Below are positions 10,612 through 22,834 of a DNA stretch of 64,000 nt, piece by piece. The notes under the pieces are model-generated. The model was not told the origin of the DNA and did no database searches. It saw only the letters and a list, made by a program, of their open reading frames with translations. The DNA is from Linnemannia elongata (lineage: Eukaryota; Mortierellomycota; Mortierellomycetes; Mortierellales; Mortierellaceae), in NCBI GenBank assembly GCA_036320915.1, contig JAXBDG010000007.1:1860001-1924000 (forward strand), given 5' to 3'. The translations under genes were made by a program, and so were the position numbers. Numbering within the stretch: the first letter of the stretch is position 1; every line of letters begins with the position of its first letter.

Positions 10612-13600
10612 ATGGTAGCATCAATAAGGGCCAGCATGCTGCTGGCACTCGTCTCTACACTGACTCTCCTCTCAAGTAATGTGCCATTGCAAGTACAAGG
10701 TGAGAGTTCATTCAATATGCAACAGCCGTTACTTTTTTCCCGTTGGAAGCACGATTATCCGGCGGCCTTTTTTCTATATATGACATGGCATGGGATGCCC
10801 TGCCTCCTGCCTCCCTCTGTCATTGCCCAGCCAGCCAAACTAATTCTATTTCTGTTCCACTCCACAAAATGTCACAATGCGCAAATTCTCAGCCCATTCA
10901 CAGTCCTGGCCAACCATTACTCGAGCGGAACAGGTTGCCGCTCTGCGCCACGACATCCTCCCCAGAGCAGCGCCCTATGACCTCCATCGAGACCAACCTC
11001 TCGCCAAACGCAACCTGGACCAGATCCTCAGCGCCTACCCAGACATCATCTCCAGGGATGACACCATCCGGTTCCAATTCTCTGCCTTTAATACCACATT
11101 CCATCTCTACCTGGAACCAAATACGGACTTTCTCCATCCCGAGGCTGATCTTGGTCCCGATGTTGTCGTAGACGATATCAAGGCCTTCAAAGGTATCGCC
11201 ATCCAGGACCAAGACCATGCTGATCGCAAGTGGAAACGCGCCGCAACCACTTCGAGGATTGCCAAAAGAACGGTTGAGCACATGCTGCACGAGGATGGGG
11301 TCGCTGGCTGGGCTCGCATGATGGTAGAACATGACCCAGCAACGTAAGTCCAGACTCTCTTTCTTTTTTTCTTTTTTTCTTTCTTGCTTTCCTACATGAC
11401 ACATCGGGCCTGTTCAGGAGAAGAGAAAAGGACTCCAAAAACCACGATCGATCCAAACAAACAAAACCAATTGCCCAACGTGCATGCCAGGACACGAAAA
11501 CGAAAATCGAGGGGTGTCAACAAAGCATCAGCAGTGATTTGTTGTCTTCAAAATCTATTTGTTTTTTGTCTGATGGTGTTGCTGTACAGCAGCAGCGCTC
11601 TATGCCATTCCATAGGCGGCTGGCCGGGCTGTTGTTGTCGCACTCCGTTTGTCTGCTTGACCCTAGTTTTCCCCCCTCTCCTGCTCCTGTGTTTGTTTAC
11701 TCCTTCGTTGCTAACCAAACAACACTTTGCCCCTATACTAGACCTGACGAGGTCGTCCTTCGAGGAGCATTCATGGTCAACGGGGACACGTACCATGTGA
11801 CAACACGACAACATTACCATGTCCAGAAACGATCGGATGATGCTGTTCCTAGCTCCTTTCAGCAACTCCCTGACAATAGCATGGTCATCTTCCGCGACTC
11901 GGACCTCTACAACCCAAGTCGCTTCCTCAAGGCCAAGCGTGGCCTCCAAGCAGAAGAAACTACCTGTGGATCCGACACAATGTTAAACAAAACTTCTGCC
12001 TACATCGAAGCCACGTCGTCGCCGCACGAGTACTACTACCCACCCGACCTGACATCGACCATCCCCATGGCTAATTTTGATGCCAGCTCATCCTGGACCG
12101 ACATACTTGCTGCCCCAATGTCAAAGCGCGGTGTTGCCATCAAGGTCGCAGGCCCTAACCCCGTCCCTGCAGGATGTCCTACCAATCGCTTGGTCAATTA
12201 CATGGTAAGGGTTGTTCACCCCCCCCCCCCCCCCCTTTAATGCAGTGTGGCTCTCGAAATGTCGTTCTATTTCTAGAAATTTTTTTCCTAATGTCCAACT
12301 CTTTCCTATTATGTCGTTGTAGGGTGTTGCTGCAGACTGTTCATATGTCCGAAACTATGGAGGCACCGCTGGCGCCAGGAAACAGATCTTTGCAGATTTC
12401 AACACGGCCTCAGGAATCTACGAGAGCACGTTCAATGTCGCATTGGGCGTGATTGCCCTTAACATCAAGACCGACAACTGTCCCGCGACACCCGTCTCTG
12501 GCGAGGAGTGGAACCAGGATTGCTCATCCACGTATACCATCGATCAGAGACTCAGCGACTTCAGCCGTTGGAGAGGCCAGGGTGGTCGGGAAAACGACGG
12601 AGCTGGACTGTGGCACCTAATGACCAAGTGCAACTCGGGTCCCGTTGTCGGTATCGCATGGACCAAGGCTCTTTGCCAGATGAAGTCGCAGTCTCAGGAC
12701 GGACAAGGTCAGGGCATTCAGTACACTGCAGGAACCGGTGTCTCATCTATCACTCCCAACGAATGGATGGTTGTCAGTCACGAGGTTGGCCACGGCTTTG
12801 GTGCTATTCACGACTGCACAACTGGATCTTGTCCTGCTGCTGCCGGTCAGTGCTGCCCACTCTCATCTTCCGTCTGCGATGCCGGCGCACAGTTTATTAT
12901 GAACCCCTCGGAACAGACAGCCACAAAGACCTTCTCACCCTGCAGTATCAGAGCCATTTGTGGAACCATTCAGAGCTCGTCAGGACAGTGTCTCAAACCC
13001 CCAGGAACTCGTCAGACTCAGAGTTCAGAGACCAACATTTGCGGAAACGGTCTCAAGGAGTCAGGCGAGGATTGTGATTGTGGATCAGCCGAGGATTGCG
13101 CCAAGGACCCCTGCTGCGATGGAACGACCTGCAAGTTCAAGGGCGGCGCCGTCTGCGATGATCTGAACGACGATTGCTGCCTTAACTGCCAGTTGCGATC
13201 AGCAGGATTTGTCTGCCGCGCGGCGATCTCAGAGTGCGATATCCAGGAAGTCTGCACCGGCACCAGCGCCACCTGCCCAACTGATGTCCGTGTCGACAAC
13301 TTAACCCCATGCAAAGGACCCAACAACTCGACTTCAGGCCTTCAATGTGCAAACGGTGTTTGTACTTCTCGCGATCTCCAATGCCAACAGCAGGATCGTC
13401 AGGGAATCACCCAGGCATGTGGTGCGTCAAACGGCTGTGACTTGATGTGTAACGATCCAAATGGAAACTCGCTGGCCTGTACACAGATCCCTGGAACCTA
13501 CTTTTTGGACGGCACACCTTGTGGCTTCGGAGGCACCTGTACCAGTGGGTCGTGCAAGTACAGCAATGGGATCCAGGGAGTTCTGGGCTGGGCAAGAGAG

Positions 13601-14389
13601 CATTTATCGATTGTGATTCCGGTTGGTGTTGTCCTCGGTCTTATCTTGCTTTGCTGCATCTGGAGCTGCTTTTCAGGATGCTGCCGTCGTCGTCGTCAAA
13701 CAGCATCTTACCGCAAGCGATCAGGAAGCCGACCCGTAACGGGATCAGGTCGATCAAGAGTTGGTCCCCCTTATGGCCCCGATGGCACTGTCCAGGGAGC
13801 TCAGCATGGGGGACAACAATACCCAATGGGTCCTGTGCCACCAGTTCCACCACCAGCTGTCTACCACGATCCTAATGTGCTTCGTCGCGAGGACCAGGAG
13901 ATGCAATGGGCGCTTGAGGAGAGCCGAAGGGAGCACGAGCGTCAACAGTCTCAGCAGGCTCGTCACACGAGCGGATCAGACCTGTATGCACCACCAGCAG
14001 GAGATCCTCCAACATCGTCCTATTCCCGTAATGGCGCATCTGTAGTGGATACGCCGCGCGTGGAGGATGCAAATTCAAACAACCCCTTCCAGACTACGAC
14101 GGCTCAGTTCCCATCGTCTCAGCAGCCGGATAGTGCTGCATTGACTCTGTCGGCCAAGTACTCACCCATGCCGACCCCCGTTCTCCCTGCGCAGACTGTC
14201 CCTCAATACTCTCCTCCACCGTCAGCACCTACTGGATACGCACCCCCGTCAACTTCTCAGTACACTCCCCCGTCGACCCTTCCTCGCCAGGACCCTGGCA
14301 ATATCTTTGCAGACCCCCCACTCCCACCACCACCCGCACCCACCTCGGGACCCTCTGACTCTTCCTACCGTCCCACTGGCTTTATCTAG
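10612..14389 (+). CDS. ADAM-type membrane zinc metalloprotease (reprolysin-disintegrin)
   Basis: Predicted single-pass cell-surface or Golgi protease of 1022 residues. Exons are 10612-10699, 10893-11343, 11742-12204 and 12323-14389, with phases that all close. The order is: signal peptide (residues about 8-28); prodomain; metalloprotease domain with the zinc site HEVGHGFGAIHD at residues 487-498; disintegrin-like domain beginning CGNGLKESGEDCDCG near 574; Cys-rich region; transmembrane helix near 761-785 (SIVIPVGVVLGLILLCCIWS); then a basic stop and a long Pro/Gln-rich cytosolic tail. All three zinc-binding His and the catalytic Glu are present. Similar proteins are known in other fungi (the fission-yeast Mde10 and Aspergillus ADM types). 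Substrates are unknown. The acetyltransferase gene lies 374 bp downstream on the same strand. Confidence 0.9.
12219..12235 (+). repeat. 17-C homopolymer inside ADAM intron 3
   Basis: The C run begins 14 nt after the GTAAGG donor at 12205, on the sense strand of the intron 12205-12322. Confidence 0.9.
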
Positions 14390-14762
14390 TGCATATAGAT
14401 CTACTATGCCATGTAAATATCATTAATTTTCTATGTAAACAAGCAATACCATGTTGGGCAAAGCAACAACTCATCCCCGTTCCTCTGCTGTGGAGGAAGA
14501 ATAAACCAAAAATTGGTCATAGTTCATCCTTGCTGTCCGGTTGATGAATGACCAAGCAGGTTAATCCGTTTCCCCGCTATGAATGAGACGACAAACATAA
14601 GAAGAGACCGAACAGCTGTTCTTTCCCTCACTCCCTTTTTCTTTCTCTCTCACTGTCTCTCTCATTCACTCGTTCGCCTTCGTTTTCTTTCGCTTCCTCA
14701 TTCACTTTCTCTTCTTCATTCACCTCCCTCAACTGAACCCTCCCTTACATACCACAACAAAA
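14390..14762. other. intergenic between ADAM and acetyltransferase genes
   Basis: It contains a likely ADAM poly(A) signal (AATAAACC at 14501) and a CT-rich 5' region for the downstream gene. Nothing else was seen. Confidence 0.6.
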
Positions 14763-16328
14763 ATGGCGCTGCAGGTTGTACGACCGGTCGATAACCTTGA
14801 GCGGTACAACATCACCCGTTCAAACGTCAAAATCTACAATAACGTCTCCGTCGGCATCTCTATCCACTCTCCCGTAACCCTCCCTTCCCACCAACAGGAC
14901 TGGGCTCAACTTCTCCTTAACCCCATCACTACCCTCCTTGAACGCCATCCAATCCTTGCAACCGTCGTTGGAGACCATCTCACAGGACACCCCGTCTTTC
15001 TGCGACTCCAGTCCGTTGACCTCTTGCCACTAATCCAAGTCTACGCTACGTCGGTTGAAGGCGATGAAGACGATACGAGGACGATTGCGCGGGTGCTGGA
15101 AAATGAACACAATAAGCCATTTGATCTCGCCGATCAGACGACACCGCTTTGGAGACTCGCTTTTGTTCCGATCGGAGACGAGTCCTTCTGCTTGATCTAC
15201 ACGTTTCATCATGTCATTGGAGACGGCCGGTCTGCGATGGCACTCACTGAACAACTCGTCGAGCAATTGAACCTCCAGCTTCAGTCGACCACTCCTTCTC
15301 CTTCTCCAGCATCATCCTTCAAGATCCCAATCGTCTCTGACAAGCCCATCCCAGCTTCGATCGAATCCCGCATCAACTGTTATCCATCCATCCGATCACT
15401 CCTCTGGGAAGCCTCACGAGCCATTTTCCTTCCCGGTTTTATAAAAAAGGCTCTCGAGACCAAATACTGGGCGGGAGAGATTGATAGCTCGTTGGAGGTG
15501 CCTAACCAGACGGAGGTTGGGTTCTTAAGGTTGACTCAAGACGAGACGCAGGCGGTGGTTCGGGTGGCTAAGGCGAGGGCGACAACTGTTCAGGCGATCT
15601 TGTATACGGCTTCGATTTTTGCTATCCGGTCTGTCTTCATGTCTGGGTCCACTATGGATGAGAAGTCGGTAGGGGGTGCAGTGATGGAGAGGAATGATGA
15701 GGAGGCGCTGGTGTTTGCAACGCCTTGTTCACTCCGCGATCTGATCCCCAACCGAATCGGTGCCGATGAGCAAGGGAACTATGTCTCCGAGATCTTGCAC
15801 GACAACATCCGGGTCAAGAATAGATCAGGATTTTGGGCTATGACGGACGCATACCGCAAGGAGGTCGTCGCAGGGACAACTACACCCAGAGGATTACAGG
15901 ATCTGTTGGAGCACTTTGGGGCGCTTGCACTATTGTCCAAGAAGGATGGTGGCTGGGAGAAGTTTATGATTAGTAAGGTCACGAAGGATCAGCATGGTCG
16001 GAAAGCTAGCATCAAGCTGTCCAACCTTGGTCGTGGCTGGGATACCCCTTCATCTTCTGGTACCGTTGACGCTGGCAGGGCTTTATACGCGATTCAGGAC
16101 GCGGTGTTCTCACAATCTTCGGGCGTTACGGCTTCGGCCTTGACGATGAGCGCCGCGACGGCCAATGGTCGTTTATCGATCTCGACTACCTGGCAAAAGG
16201 CCGCGTTCCATGGCCGAGCCCGTGGAGAGACGTTTGTGGCCGAGTTCAAACGGATCCTTCTCCTTGTTGCTCTTCAACATGCCGATACCCCTGAGCTCTC
16301 CTATCTCGATGTCTGCCCTCTACACTAG
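14763..16328 (+). CDS. alcohol acetyltransferase / condensation-fold acyltransferase
   Basis: A single-exon gene for 521 residues. The motif HHVIGDG at residues 149-155 matches the HHxxxDG active site of the BAHD / alcohol-acetyltransferase / NRPS-condensation fold. The flanking LIYTFHHVIGDGRSAM context resembles fungal AATase-family proteins. The first His-Asp pair is intact, so an active CoA-dependent acyltransferase making esters or amides is likely. The acceptor cannot be read from sequence. There is no signal peptide, though a short hydrophobic stretch near 220 (AIFLPGFIKKAL) could touch membranes, as in yeast Atf proteins. The start follows an ACAAAAATGG context. The gene converges with the F-box gene downstream. 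Confidence 0.75.
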   Translation: MALQVVRPVDNLERYNITRSNVKIYNNVSVGISIHSPVTLPSHQQDWAQLLLNPITTLLERHPILATVVGDHLTGHPVFLRLQSVDLLPLIQVYATSVEGDEDDTRTIARVLENEHNKPFDLADQTTPLWRLAFVPIGDESFCLIYTFHHVIGDGRSAMALTEQLVEQLNLQLQSTTPSPSPASSFKIPIVSDKPIPASIESRINCYPSIRSLLWEASRAIFLPGFIKKALETKYWAGEIDSSLEVPNQTEVGFLRLTQDETQAVVRVAKARATTVQAILYTASIFAIRSVFMSGSTMDEKSVGGAVMERNDEEALVFATPCSLRDLIPNRIGADEQGNYVSEILHDNIRVKNRSGFWAMTDAYRKEVVAGTTTPRGLQDLLEHFGALALLSKKDGGWEKFMISKVTKDQHGRKASIKLSNLGRGWDTPSSSGTVDAGRALYAIQDAVFSQSSGVTASALTMSAATANGRLSISTTWQKAAFHGRARGETFVAEFKRILLLVALQHADTPELSYLDVCPLH

Positions 16329-16438
16329 CACCACTTTCAAATACCCTCCTTGCTTCAACAGCAAAACCATTGACATAAAACAAAGAAATACTATTTTTTG
16401 CTACCCTTTTTTTTTTGTTCGAGTATTGATGAAGAATT

Positions 16439-18832
16439 TCAATGAGTGCGGCTGGGAGAGTGGGGCAATAGTTTTAGACAGAAATCAACGCCAGGGCGGA
16501 TCCGCTCGATTGCTGAGACGAGGACTGTGGGATCGTTGACGGCATGAGTGACCACATAGCCAACGTGGAAGGTTGTCAATCGTGGCCAGAAGGTCTCGAT
16601 GTCCTTGTACGCCCCTCCCCCACCATAGTCGTTCTCGTCCTCACTGTCATACTCGCTGTCACTCTCTTCACCATCGTCACCTTCTGTGCACTCAACAAAC
16701 TTCCTTCCTGCCCTTGCCTCCATTGATTGTTGAGATAAGGAAAGAGGTGGGGGGAAGAATCGAGTGCTCTGGTTCCTTCCTGCGCAGAAACTTGAAATTC
16801 TCAGGGACGACCGTACCTCGTAACCAAGCTACTTCGACAACAAACTCCTCCAAGTAGACCAGACCCTTCAGCGCTAGCAAGTCGTTCTGGTATCGATATT
16901 CGGATTCTGCATCAGTTGATCTACCCTTACGAGGGGATGATGACAGAGACTCTTCTTTTGACTTTTGGGAGGAGTCACTGGGACAGGCCTCTGACCAATC
17001 CTTAGCTCTTCACACCCGACCTTGAATGACATCAAGTGACCAAACAGTCTGTAAGCTTGAATGTGTTGCACCCAGTCTATCATCATATAGTTAAGACAGC
17101 AGTCGAGTTTCCGCAGGGTATGTCGACAAGGCCAAATGCGGGGTACGGGGCGATGGCGGTCCAGACAGGGGTGATTGCCTTGATTGTTAAGGTCCACGGG
17201 AAGGACCAAGTCTCGCAAGTTCTGTCGTTCACGGCGTTCGCGCTGTCGAGTTTCCTTGTCGGAACCGTCGTAGAGCCAGAGGGATTCGTAAGGGAGGACT
17301 TGGTCGTTGAAACTCTCTAAAGGTGGGCAGGATGGGTAGTCGAGTTGGCCGGTCATGGTAAGGAGTCTAGAGATGAGGAGGTCATGTAGATGGGGGCAGA
17401 GACAGATGATCCGGTTGACGACTTTCCAGTTTGCGTTTTGGTGCCAATGGGCGCCGACTTCCAGGACTGTGATCCTGTTCAAGAAGATGTTGATCAGGTC
17501 AGGGAGGAAGGGTGTTTGGAGGACTGGTTGGTATGATGGGTGAAGCGGGGTGAATATGGGTCCGGAATCCTCGTAGGCCATCATGGAAAGAGCTCGCATT
17601 TCTGGGAACATCTGTGCCAGTTCGATAAGTCGGGTCTCGTTGGGGAGGTCATGATTGATGTATTGGAGATCGCTTTGATACCATATCAGGTGGGGGCAAT
17701 GGACTCGAGCCATCGCGGCGAGACACTTGCTGGCTTCCTGGATGATGGATGGTTCCTGTTGTGTTTGGTTGTTGCGGTATAAGGTGCTGGTTTTGATCCG
17801 GATGGATTTAAGGACTCGCAGGTCCGGACAGGTTTTGATGATCCGTTCTGCAGTCATGAAGGTGTCGATACAGGGTCCTTGCAGGATAACTTGTTGAAGA
17901 GGGTAATAGGCGGAGTGCGTTGGTCGATTTGTCTGTTCTATTGCAGTAATTGCTTGGTCAGGTACTGCTGCTGCTGTTGCTTCTGTTGTTGTTGTTGTTG
18001 TTGTTGTTGTGGTGGTGGTGGTGGTGCTCGTGGGTGTTGTGTCTCCTTGAGTGATTTCCACCAAAGAATTACGCAACACGACAATCTCGACAGACTTTAG
18101 CCTTGGACCATTATCGAGGATTGTAAAGATGTTGAGTGTCGTTGAGATCAGCTTCATGAGCTCGATCTTCAAGGTCTCCAAGAACCCAAAACAAGGCTTT
18201 AGATCCACAACCAACTTTTCCGGAACCACCATGTTGCTGTAGATGTTTAGGGTCCGGATACTTTCAAACAGACAACGACTGCCACCACCACCTCTTCCTC
18301 CTTCGACATTGTCCTCGCTCTTCTCATTACTCCTTCTTGTCTGTACCGCCAACCGTGCATGCATGGCAGTAATAAAGTCATCCCATAGCTCAGGATACAC
18401 CCAGAAGTAAAGCTTCTTATTAGAATGCCAACGTGTGGCCAAGACCCAGTATTCGAACGTATCCACCTTGCCCCCTTCCAACCGGTCCAACAACATCTCA
18501 TGAAACTTCGCCTCCTCCGCCCTGGCATCTTTGCTGCCCTTGTTCTTGTTCTTATTGTTTTTGCTCTTCTTGTTCTTGGGATCGACGGGTATCCATGTGG
18601 CTGTGCGGTGGATGTAATGATTGGATATGAAGCGCCATTGTTTGCAGACGCGGTAGACGGATTGGCGGAGTAGTAACAGTAGAAGGTAGCGCTGGTTAGG
18701 AGGCTGATTCTGATAGGTGTGGAAGCAGATGTGTAGTAGGTGTTGTTGACATTGTAGAAAGGATATTGACTTTGAAAATAAAAGTGAATAATGAAAGAAA
18801 GGAGAGGAAAGTGCAGATTGTTCTGTTGACAT
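16439..18832 (-). CDS. F-box / LRR-like protein, reading frame changes twice near the C-terminus
   Basis: The main frame (18832 down to 16874) encodes 652 residues. It has an F-box-like start (QQHLLHICFHTYQ ... SVYRVCKQWRFIS, residues about 28-70) followed by LRR-like blocks. It would be a substrate adaptor of an SCF ubiquitin ligase. A poly-Thr run (ACC/ACA repeats, 17985-18030) interrupts it. The conserved-looking C-terminus (acidic linker, then YQNDLLALKGLVYLEEFVVE) continues in the other minus frame from about 17010 to 16692. The protein then returns to the original frame (16723-16439, very acidic, then FWPRLTTFHVGY). No splice sites explain either change. This may be two compensating indels, a young pseudogene or sequence errors. 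A shorter 652-residue product is the alternative. Confidence 0.55.
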
Positions 18833-19845
18833 GTCCCTTTGGGTCTTTTGCGTTTGTTTTAACTCTATCCCAAGCAGACTGCGGTTCGCTCGTGGACGAG
18901 CACACGGCGTTGTTTGATTGCATTAAAAAACGACTGCGGCGGAGTGAAGTCCGGCGATCTATTGATTGATCACTGTGCGAAGCAACAACAACAACAAAAA
19001 GAAGCTTGGTAAAGGAAGCGTGTCAGATTCATTGATCAAATTTTTGTTGGTATCAGGTGAGTCGCATCCCTCATTTTAAAAACACACTCCCTCCTCCTCC
19101 ATCGTTCATTCACTCCATGGATTCACTCACCTGCCCCTAGAGTGCCTCTAATGCAGCTTCCAAGCCTTTAACGACGCCGGCTGTGTCTTCTCATTTTGAT
19201 GACAACATTCCCTAGCGTGACGAATTTCACACTCCAAGAATGCTACTTTCACACCCTCAAATGTTTCTCCAATCTCATCAAGACCAGAGCCATCTTTCCA
19301 AAAGGATCGCCAAGCAGACGAACGAAGGCTAAGCCGACCATTGCCTTGCCTAGACAGCATCAACAACCAGGATGGCGTTGGCAATGATGACCATGCGGAG
19401 GAACCCGAGGTTAGGGTGTGTGCGAGTGTACCCACATGCACGGCGCTGTTCCGACTTGGATGGACTTTCATTGGTGGTCTTGGCTGTGCCTCTGAGGATG
19501 AGCAAAAGGAAGTAAAGAATAACAGATTTTAGACAATTAATGACCTGCCAAAGGGTTACTCCCTTGTATTTATGGGACTGGAACATTCACTCACTTTTTT
19601 TCTCACTCTTTTCTCGTCTTTGATCATTGGAGAAATGTGGGTGAGAAAAGAAGAGAAAATAACACACCAGAAAAGAAAGGAGAGTCTTGGGCTGATCATT
19701 GACAAGTTGCTTGAGACAAGAACATACACAGAGGCGCATTCTTCTTCCTGGTGTCGAACACAATTAAACGACGAAGATTAAGCGCGTTACTTTATTCTGA
19801 AATCTCAATCCTCTTTCACGTTCACGTAGAAAGGTAAAAAAAACC
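18833..19845. other. intergenic, no supported gene
   Basis: Short frames on both strands (for example 107 codons, minus, 19148-19471) show no recognisable domain. The left part should hold the F-box promoter and the right part the 3' UTR of the next gene. Confidence 0.45.
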
Positions 19846-22834
19846 CTATGGTGAGAAATTGCTTTTTAGACCAGATGAGTTGATAATGGTAAGGAGCCGA
19901 GCGGCGTCCTGGGGAGAGATATCGGTGAAAAGTCGAATCGTTCCTGAGTAGTTTAAGTCTAACTGAATCCTAGTATCCTGCAGCGCTTGGCACTCCTCTA
20001 GAAGCTTGATGAGAGGTGGCACAATAGTTAGATCCGATTCGACGTCGATTGTTAATTCCAAAGCTGGAACAGAAAGCCGACCTAGTCGCATTTGAAGGAA
20101 CCGCGCCAGGATTGTGATATTTGTTGGCGTGGTGTAGGCTGATAGGACCAACATGTTGACCGTGAATGTCCAGTCGTCTTGAACAGCACCGAGATAACCC
20201 GCCGATAAATCCTTGTTGCTGAGGCGATCCAGATGGATGACGGTTGTAGAAAGGTCCTGAATGTTGCTGGTTGACGAGGTTGACTTTGAGTCTGAGAAAT
20301 GTAGCTGGGGCGTTTGTTGTGGACAGTCATTGAATACTCTGTGGATACGCTGCAGCCACTCTATAAAGTCATCCGAGGAGCAGTCGACTTTGACGCTCTC
20401 TAAGCCAGTGTTGTTCCTGAGACATTGCCGGAGGTCATCGAGCGGTGGAGTAACTCGTTCTCGTTCAACAAAATGAATATTTCGAACTGAGGGGTGGCAA
20501 AGGAACTTTGTGTGGAAGTAGGTTGAGTACTGCACATCGATCGACCGCACCCTGCCTGTGTGCGCCTCCACCTTGAAGGACACACGGGAATACTCATCGG
20601 TTCCAATCACCACCTCGAATGCTCGTGGCAGCTTGGCCTTCTCCATTGCAGGCAAGAGGCGATCCGCATAATTGTCGATATTGTGGGCGCCCAACCAAAG
20701 GCAAGACAAAACAGGGCTAGCTTGAAGGACATTGACCAGACGAGGGATTCTTTTCTGCCAATTGTCCTCATTTTCGATATAAATCCGAAACTTTCGGACA
20801 GTGAGAGTCATCGGAATGGCGCCAATACGGCCCAGGAAGCCTTCGTCCCAACCCAACAAGCGGAATGACTGAATGTTGCCACCAGACATCATCTGAAGAA
20901 GAGGATCCGAACGTCGACCATAGTTGAAAACATCAGAACGTGGCATACCGTAAGGGTTCTTGTCGACAACGACCTCAACGATGTTTGTCGATTTGACGGC
21001 ATCACGGAGTTCTCGGAGGTCCTGCATAGACGGGGGCCAGCTGAAACACACCTTTAAGGATTGAACAGAGCGAGAGGAGGCAAGGGCCGTGTAAAAAGTC
21101 CTTGCCTCGATCGGCGTGGAGAGATAGACGCTAACACTCCCAGTTGATTCATCGTACCCTCCCTCAAGCCCTTGGATAGCATCCCGGAGATCTTGCGCCG
21201 CCTTGGCTCGGTAGTTCTCTCGGTAGTGATCGAGACAGACCCACTTGACATGACCATCCGACGTGACAATCCTGTACAAGTTCCCGAGCACTCGGCCTGA
21301 GTCACTGGTCTTAAGAAACGACTCCAGCTGTCGAAGATCTGCGCCCTCCAATGCCTCCAGTCCACCTAGACACGCGGAAGAATAGCCTGCATCAGAGGAC
21401 ACCAGCTGACTTTGGGCTCCTGTCAAGCCCTCGATGTAGGCGATGGAGCTATCAACCTTTGGTCCGAGATCTTGCAGAACTGTATTGATGCCACTAAGCG
21501 TACCCTCCACGGCATCCGCAATGTTGAGCTGACCTAATGGTGGGACGACAACGCCGGCAATGGTGACGCCGTACTTGAGCATCTGGAGTAGCGTGAGGAT
21601 GTACGACCCGTACTTTTCAAAGAACTCGGTAGGGCGGTCAATGTCGTATCCCTCGTGACGGGCGATGTGGATCTCGTGTTTGAGGTTGGGGTTGGTGGGT
21701 TGACCGTCGACGGGCTTGGTGTGTTCGCCGCACTCGCAAAGAAAATGGAGAGTGAATTGGTTGGCGAATAGGTTCTTGATTCCTCGCCCAAGGGTCTCCG
21801 TCCTACTGGCACTCTCCTTTGGCAGGACGATGAACAATCGCGGGATCGGATACTCGTGTAACTCGTAGCTCTGGGTCATGATGGCGGCGACCTTGTTCTG
21901 GATCAGGGCAAGACGATCGAGCGCCTCTTGCTGCATCTTGATCGAGCGCTCCTGTAATTTTAACATCTCTTGCTGGACAACCGCAAGTTCTTGTTGGAGG
22001 GCGGTGTTTTTGGCAATCTCTGACCTTAGAGCTGGGAAGTTCTCCTTCAGCTCGTCTTGGATGGCCTGAATGCCTTGCTGGATGACTGCATTTCCTTGGA
22101 CAATGACATCGGCTTTGGCGATGACACCTGATCGTGCAGACGTCTCTAAATCAAGGAGCTCCGCCGAGGAGGAGAGGAGGATGGTTTGGGCTCGCTTCAA
22201 GGCTCGGTCCTGAGTCGGCGATGTGGCGGCGACAACAACCGTGACAGGCGAAGAGACCGATGCCGTGGTTGTGTCGTGGAGAACAAGTGAGTCGAGATTG
22301 AAATGGCGGTCAGTCCTCATATCTTCCAAAGATTTTGGTGGTCCGATGGCTTGGACAGGGGTAGAGGGAAAGGCTGGGATAGTATAGCTGAGCTTCATAG
22401 CGGGAAGCGACGAATTCGTTGTGGAAAGGTTTGTCGGCTCAGGGGTAGAAGGAAACTGAGGGCCATAACCGCTAGGACCGACATCGACCACTTCCAGGAC
22501 GTCACCAGGATAGTGCCTGATGCACCGAGGCTCACACCTTAGTTGCCCACAGCAAAGAAAAATAAGGGCGGATGAGTATCGATATCAATAAAACGTACAT
22601 CTTGCCAGGAAAGAAATCTACCATAACATGTGCCTTTCATTACCACTGGCGCTGCTTATTGCGCGCAAAGGACACGATAGCAGGTCCATTCTTGACGTGT
22701 CGAACAGTAGGAAAGACGGCCGTAATGTCGTCCCAATAGATGACTTGCTGGTTGGTCTCGGGTTCGTCATAGACTTCGAGGTGGACCAGGTTGCCGGTGG
22801 GTCCTTGTCGGAAGCATTGGTGGACGTTGGGCAT
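19846..22834 (-). CDS. Large LRR-like protein with N-terminal WDDI module and CECGEHT helical module
   Basis: Two exons (22644-22834 and 19846-22537, intron 106 nt) give 960 residues. The N-terminus reads VIYWDDITAVFPTVRHVKNG, then CIRHYPGDVLEVVDVG across the splice. These two short motifs recur together in a family I associate with Mortierellomycota. Next come a Ser/Thr/Pro-rich linker, a helical or coiled-coil stretch (about 240-280, Gln/Glu/Leu rich), a compact module with PRLFIVLPKE (296-305), CECGEHT (331-337) and GYDIDRPTEFFEKYGSYIL, and a leucine-rich-repeat-like C-terminus. No P-loop, kinase motif or membrane segment was found. The overall plan (N-terminal tag, coiled coil, sensor-like repeats) is reminiscent of fungal NLR-like or scaffold proteins that lack the nucleotide-binding part. 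That function is speculative. Confidence 0.75.

Noticed and set aside
16874..16938. A 57-nt intron (GTAAGG ... TTGCTAG) resolving the F-box frame change
   Set aside because: The borders look good, but the phases do not match. The join would create an immediate stop.
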